64,000 bases of DNA from Galaxea fascicularis. Its lineage: Eukaryota; Cnidaria; Anthozoa; Scleractinia; Euphylliidae. The translations under genes and the position numbers were made by a program. Below are positions 37,901 through 64,000 of the stretch, one piece after another (the first letter of the stretch is position 1; each line of letters begins with the position of its first letter). Location: the NCBI GenBank assembly GCA_948470475.1, contig OX419346.1:5196995-5260994 (forward strand). Reading direction: 5' to 3'. The notes under the pieces were generated by a model. That model saw nothing but the letters and a program-made list of their open reading frames with translations. It searched no databases and was not told where the DNA came from.

Positions 37901-38389
37901 AACGGAACTATTACCCAGTAATTAGATTTACATTATAGGCGTCCAATTCCCTTCCTCTGAAAGAAAAAAAAAATAGCCCCATAACCAAGTTATGCTAGTT
38001 TGACTACGGTAAGTTAGATCTGATTATCTTCACCTAGAAACCTGGGGCAGTATTAAGTGCAGCGGTCATATACTCAAACGTAGTCGATTCATCAGGCATC
38101 CGTTAGCCACCACTGCAAAACGTTTTGCTTATCTCAGAACCACGAAAAAGCTTTCTCTAACGTTAATTAAATTTCCTTAAGTTGAACCCTGAGACATGGA
38201 AACGTCTCCTAATTCTTCTACGATTAAACAGATCATAGTGTTGGCCAATTTAACAAATCGTAGCTCCCCTCACGGTAGTGTAAGTAAGGAATTCAAAACA
38301 GTACCTTCAACAGCTGTCCACAGCGCATTTGATAAAACCAAAGAGCAAAAAATCACGATACATGCGCTATGTTTTGGGTGTAATTCCAT
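31723..38389 (-). CDS. Type I membrane protein with one F5/8 type C (discoidin) domain and a PPPY tail; 7 exons, 307 aa
   Basis: Exons join in frame with GT/AG borders: 38389-38305, 37176-36979, 36619-36477, 34894-34759, 34660-34577, 33291-33225 and 31933-31723. Exon phases after each exon are 1, 1, 0, 1, 1, 2. The ATG has an upstream in-frame TAG. Residues 1-26 are a signal peptide (hydrophobic core CIVIFCSLVLSNAL). Residues 30-185 are an F5/8C domain bounded by Cys30 (GCRVEELG) and Cys185 (LRIALYGC), with the expected WCA, FIQVYFG, WTEYPNGNA and FIRIHP motifs. Residues about 214-233 are a single transmembrane helix (ALPIVIFACVIIAGLLCY). The cytoplasmic tail (238-307) contains VYEEPPPYE: a PPxY WW-domain ligand at 267-270 next to Tyr264. 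Discoidin domains bind lipids, glycans or matrix proteins; the ligand cannot be told from the sequence. There is no kinase domain, so it is not a discoidin-domain receptor kinase. It is head to head with the large vWA/EGF gene, which also has an F5/8C domain. I do not recognise a named orthologue. Confidence 0.85.
32184..32534. mobile_element. MITE with imperfect terminal inverted repeats, hosting a second MITE
   Basis: The left end TAGAGCATTTTCACATGAAG matches the reverse complement of the right end (TAGAGCGTTTTCACTCACGT), and the match runs on through GGCGGCCATGTTGG against GCGGCCATATTGG. It lies in intron 6 of the discoidin gene. The same ends occur at 57279-57410. The interior is split by the element at 32281-32450. 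Confidence 0.7.
32281..32450. mobile_element. 170-bp mariner-like MITE with long TIRs and TA target duplication
   Basis: The left 60 bases (GGCCATTTCCGAGTTCATGT onward) match the reverse complement of the right 60 bases with few differences. TA flanks both sides (32279-32280 and 32451-32452), the target duplication of Tc1/mariner-type elements. No coding capacity. Confidence 0.85.
33225..33291 (-). CDS. Exon 6 of discoidin membrane gene: transmembrane helix
   Basis: Acceptor AAATATAG|CACTTC, donor TACAG|GTTTGT. The 67-nt exon encodes ALPIVIFACVIIAGLLCYNH and GYR, a classic single-pass helix followed by a positive stop-transfer residue. The phase (1 in, 2 out) fits both neighbours. Confidence 0.8.
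33340..33425 (+). repeat. G/purine-rich tract
   Basis: Runs such as GCAGGGGCGGGGGAGAG and GGGAGGGGTAGGGG lie in intron 5 of the discoidin gene. On the + strand several G-runs sit close together, so quadruplex formation is possible. Confidence 0.6.
33767..33857. repeat. 91-bp near-perfect palindrome
   Basis: ATATATTGACGTAAGACAAT at the left end is answered by its reverse complement at 33838-33857, and the symmetry continues to an AT-rich centre (AATTTAAATTTTAAATT) with only small mismatches. It is in intron 5 of the discoidin gene. It is probably a foldback MITE or replication-generated inversion. Confidence 0.8.
34172..34573. mobile_element. About 400-bp MITE at the exon 5 donor of the discoidin gene
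   Basis: The left end AAGGCCGCCGCATGCTAGCC and the reverse complement of the right end (AAGGCTGCCGCGCACTAGCC) agree over about 35 bp, continuing with GATTTTTGTC and GAGTTTTTGTC. CACACTAGCC and CAAACTAGCC motifs also recur inside. The right end stops 3 bp from the exon 5 border. Confidence 0.75.
34577..34660 (-). CDS. Exon 5 of discoidin membrane gene: juxtamembrane linker
   Basis: Acceptor TCTGACAG|GGAGCA, donor TCTAG|GTAAAG. Encodes the acidic linker GSKGPTMYDDVLNDVPISKT and PLEEPFFL that leads into the helix. Its donor directly abuts a MITE end (see 34172-34573). Confidence 0.75.
34759..34894 (-). CDS. Exon 4 of discoidin membrane gene: F5/8C C-terminal part
   Basis: Acceptor TTGTGCAG|CTTCAA, donor CAGACTG|GTACGT. 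Encodes LQANNNTGAKNTTLNNAWTH, then FIRIHPRAHEGKWTCLRIAL and the closing YGC. Several N-glycosylation sequons (NNT, NTT) are visible. Confidence 0.85.
35831..36080. repeat. Tandem duplication (about 190-bp offset) in intron 3
   Basis: TGACGTATCCTAGGCAAATT at 35841 and TGACGTACCCTACGCAAATT at 36031 begin copies that continue through CGCACAGGAAGTGGGTAAAT and CTCAACTT. The offset is 190 bp. Both copies are followed by T-rich runs. Confidence 0.75.
36477..36619 (-). CDS. Exon 3 of discoidin membrane gene: F5/8C middle part
   Basis: Acceptor TTCTCAG|AATTGC, donor GCGGAG|GTAATC (phase 0). Encodes LLTKITVLESEGVIID, then MWIKSYTVSINNDSTRSWTE and YPNGNAAE, the usual central strand region of the domain. 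Confidence 0.85.
36670..36940. repeat. GGT/GGTGGTG-rich minisatellite in intron 2
   Basis: Degenerate repeats of GGTGGT, GGTGATGG and AGCAGT units run for about 270 bp. On the - strand they give a His-rich open frame that is not spliced into the discoidin gene. Confidence 0.8.
36979..37176 (-). CDS. Exon 2 of discoidin membrane gene: F5/8C N-terminal part
   Basis: Acceptor TTCCAG|GATGCC, donor TTTTG|GTGAGT. Encodes the start of the discoidin fold (GCRVEELGIKVPSSKRIPDK) through NAWCAAEEDADPFIQVYFG. Phase 1 at both ends. Confidence 0.85.
38305..38389 (-). CDS. Exon 1 of discoidin membrane gene: signal peptide
   Basis: Begins at the ATG at 38389 and encodes MELHPKHSACIVIFCSLVLS followed by NALWTAVE. 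The donor G|GTACTG leaves one base (phase 1), completed as Gly by the GA of the next exon. Confidence 0.8.
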
Positions 38390-40526
38390 GTTAATCTAGC
38401 ATGCATGCGTTTGTAGGGCAGGGTGTTCGTAAACTAGCTGCAACTGTTGTAAAACTCTCTGTGTGTTTCGTGTTTATGCAAATATGTGATGATGAATTAT
38501 CAGCACTCAAAGGAAATAATAAACCTCACCCAGCTGTGAAACAATTTTATAGTTGTGGTCCGCTTTCTACAGAGCTCGTCACTCCCGGAACACCTGAGCC
38601 GTTGATAGGGTTGCATTTAATCTGTTATAGAAAAAAAATATTCCATTCAGCGAAAATATATCAACTGTTTTATCACTTCTTGGTTATCGTGTTTATGCAA
38701 ATTTATGGTGCTCAAATAAAAACAATAATAAATTTCACTCATCTGTGAAACAATTGTATATCTTGTGGTGCGGTTTCTATAGAGTTCGACATTGTCTTCC
38801 TCAGTCTACCTGTTTTAAGACCTTGAGTTAGCATGAAGAGTCTGGCATTTATTTCATGGGCGATTATTCCCTTCAACCGTATACCTAATACAACAAAACC
38901 CTGACTTGTACAGTAACAACATGGTTTGAAAATATGCTCATTGTTCTCTTCCTCCATTATGCCAACAATCCAGTGGTAATGGGCAAAAATCGTCCTTTGG
39001 TTGGATTCCGTTAAGTTTAAGTTTAAGTGTAATGATGCTTTTCACCACTGCACAAAAATATCAAACTAATAAATAACTTTTTAAAAAGCCATATATAGGT
39101 ACAGAAGGTAAAGGGAAACTGAATTTCCATATAAAAACTGCTCTCTGCTGTCAGCGTTCGGTACTCTATGTATGAACGACCAAATTGGCACCATACCACC
39201 CAATCCCTCTACGCCGTTACCAAAATGCATTCATTCAGCTTCGCCAAGAAAGATAACACTTTGACACTTTGTTTTAAGTTTGTTTGTTTAATTGGTGTTT
39301 TTTTTAACTTTAAATTTCCAATATTAATTTAGTTTAAGTAGCAATTTTTCAGTGCGTCTACGAGATATGAGATGATAGTAAATCAAAGCGCAGGAAAAAT
39401 CCAGCATAGGTTGTCCCGTATTTTAAAATGCTTATTTAAAGCGGCCTGTTTACATCGTCTGCAGATGCATATCTTTATTGTCCAAAGCTAAGGGCGCGCC
39501 ACGAACAGCGCGGTGACAAGAATGAAGCAAGGAGAAATAATGTAACCCGCTCGGCTCATTCGCTTTACTCACTTTGCATTAATGTTTCGGGCGCGCTCTC
39601 AGCTTGAGAAAAAGGGACCTCTTGCAGCCCATGTCCGATGCCCCTCAGTCACTCATTTCAGTTTCTTACAGATTTCTAGCAAGGAAAGCAGTTAGAAATG
39701 TTTAATGATTGCAATACTGGCATCGCCTTTACAAATTTTAAATAAAATTAAATCTTCGCGCAGGATATACTTGCTGTGCCTGACTACGTGGAAGAAAAGA
39801 GTTCAGACGAGCCTAGGAAAAACACAGTGACGAAGTCAGGAAGTTTATCAGCTGCTTACTCATTTTCTTCGCTCACTTTCGCTCCAATTTGTTTGCTTCT
39901 TTGTTTTTGTAATCCATAGCAACAGCTGTGGTCTTTATAGTCGTTCTCTGTCAGACAAAAAAAATATATATGATCGATGACAATTTACGAATAGCGAGCA
40001 AGCAATATAAGAAATTGACTCCTACCAAATAAACCACAAAAGAAAGTACATTTAGTGAGGTGCAACGGTCTGGCAGAAATTTGCTTCAAACTATTAATTC
40101 ACTTAGGGGAAGCCACATTTTTCTCTGCAAAAGGATAAAGCGAAACTGTTTTTTAGGCGTAAACCTTGCACTCGATGGCAAACACAGTTTACGCGAAAAG
40201 AACGTCAATTGTAGTGTGAAAGCAATCATACCAACTAAGAGTTTTGACGGCGTCTAATTTTGTCTCTTAATTCGTCCATCAGTCATTAAACCTAGCATCA
40301 CTTATACAGACAACTTCATAAAGTGCCCGATATTATACTTAAGTGGGATATCTGTCTGATAATAGTCAGGTGATGTTGCATGATGGCTGCAATTGGATTG
40401 AAGACAAAGGCGTGGCTAATTGCTATCGGTATAGCCAAAGATCAGTAAATACTTGTCAAATAATTGGGAACCATCTAAATCTTCATAAGCTCATCCCGCG
40501 AGTGTTAAGAGGCATTCTAGGAAGAA
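38390..40526. promoter_or_regulatory. Divergent intergenic region, likely containing both promoters
   Basis: The ATG codons of the discoidin membrane gene (-, 38389) and the vWA/EGF gene (+, 40527) face away from each other across 2137 bp. The segment is AT-rich, with one GC-rich patch near 39490-39600 (AAGGGCGCGCCACGAACAGC). Open frames at 38401-38748, 38739-38957, 40060-40257 and 40343-40558 show no domain. I cannot place transcription starts. Confidence 0.5.
38469..38793. promoter_or_regulatory. Duplicated promoter-proximal segment with two octamer motifs
   Basis: A stretch beginning CGTGTTTATGCAAAT is present at 38469 and again at 38688 (219-bp offset). Both copies contain the POU-factor octamer ATGCAAAT (38476-38483 and 38695-38702) and, further on, GTGAAACAATT (contains a SOX-like ACAAT) and a GTGGT-CGGTTTCTA-AGAG block. 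It lies just upstream of the discoidin gene start. Confidence 0.5.

Positions 40527-64000
<23,474 letters not shown>

Noticed and set aside
38401..38748. 115-codon frame upstream of the discoidin gene
   Set aside because: It spans the duplicated regulatory segment without keeping frame between the two copies, so it is not a repeated protein.

Overview
This window looks like a eukaryotic, metazoan genome fragment. The genes have short phase-1 exons with GT/AG introns, encode EGF, vWA, discoidin and fibronectin-II modules, and sit among MITEs and a tRNA-derived SINE. An anthozoan cnidarian such as a stony coral is my best inference; nothing here proves the taxon. No bacterial or viral gene organisation is present.

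Layout. (1) Positions 1-28738 are one uninterrupted satellite array of about 162 head-to-tail monomers of 177 bp. It has nested higher-order structure (3-, 6-, 7-, about 21- and 28-monomer periodicities), runs off the left edge and ends abruptly at about 28738. (2) 28739-31722 holds a broken TMEM26-like membrane-protein gene on the + strand. (3) 31723-38389 is a complete seven-exon gene on the - strand. It encodes a 307-residue type I membrane protein: signal peptide, one F5/8 type C (discoidin) domain, one transmembrane helix, and a cytoplasmic tail with a PPPY motif. Its introns are full of MITEs, a palindrome and simple repeats. (4) 38390-40526 is the shared intergenic region between two divergently transcribed genes, with a duplicated segment carrying two octamer (POU-type) motifs. 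(5) 40527 to the right edge is one very large + strand gene. I could join 38 exons in frame (about 2267 residues), and it continues past the window. Order: signal peptide, vWA1, EGF, WSC-like Cys domain, F5/8C, FN2, EGF x2, vWA2, EGF x2, vWA3, half-EGF, EGF x2, vWA4, EGF x2, vWA5, then at least 17 EGF modules.

How it fits together. Both complete gene starts encode secretory signal peptides ending at a phase-1 intron, both proteins contain an F5/8C domain split by introns in the same 1-1-0-1 phase series, and they are head to head about 2.1 kb apart. This suggests a linked, possibly co-regulated pair: a secreted or matrix adhesion protein and a membrane receptor-like protein. In the large gene nearly every exon is one domain bounded by phase-1 introns, and decayed exons, tandem EGF pairs and alternating intact or lost MIDAS sites show it is still being rearranged by exon duplication and loss.
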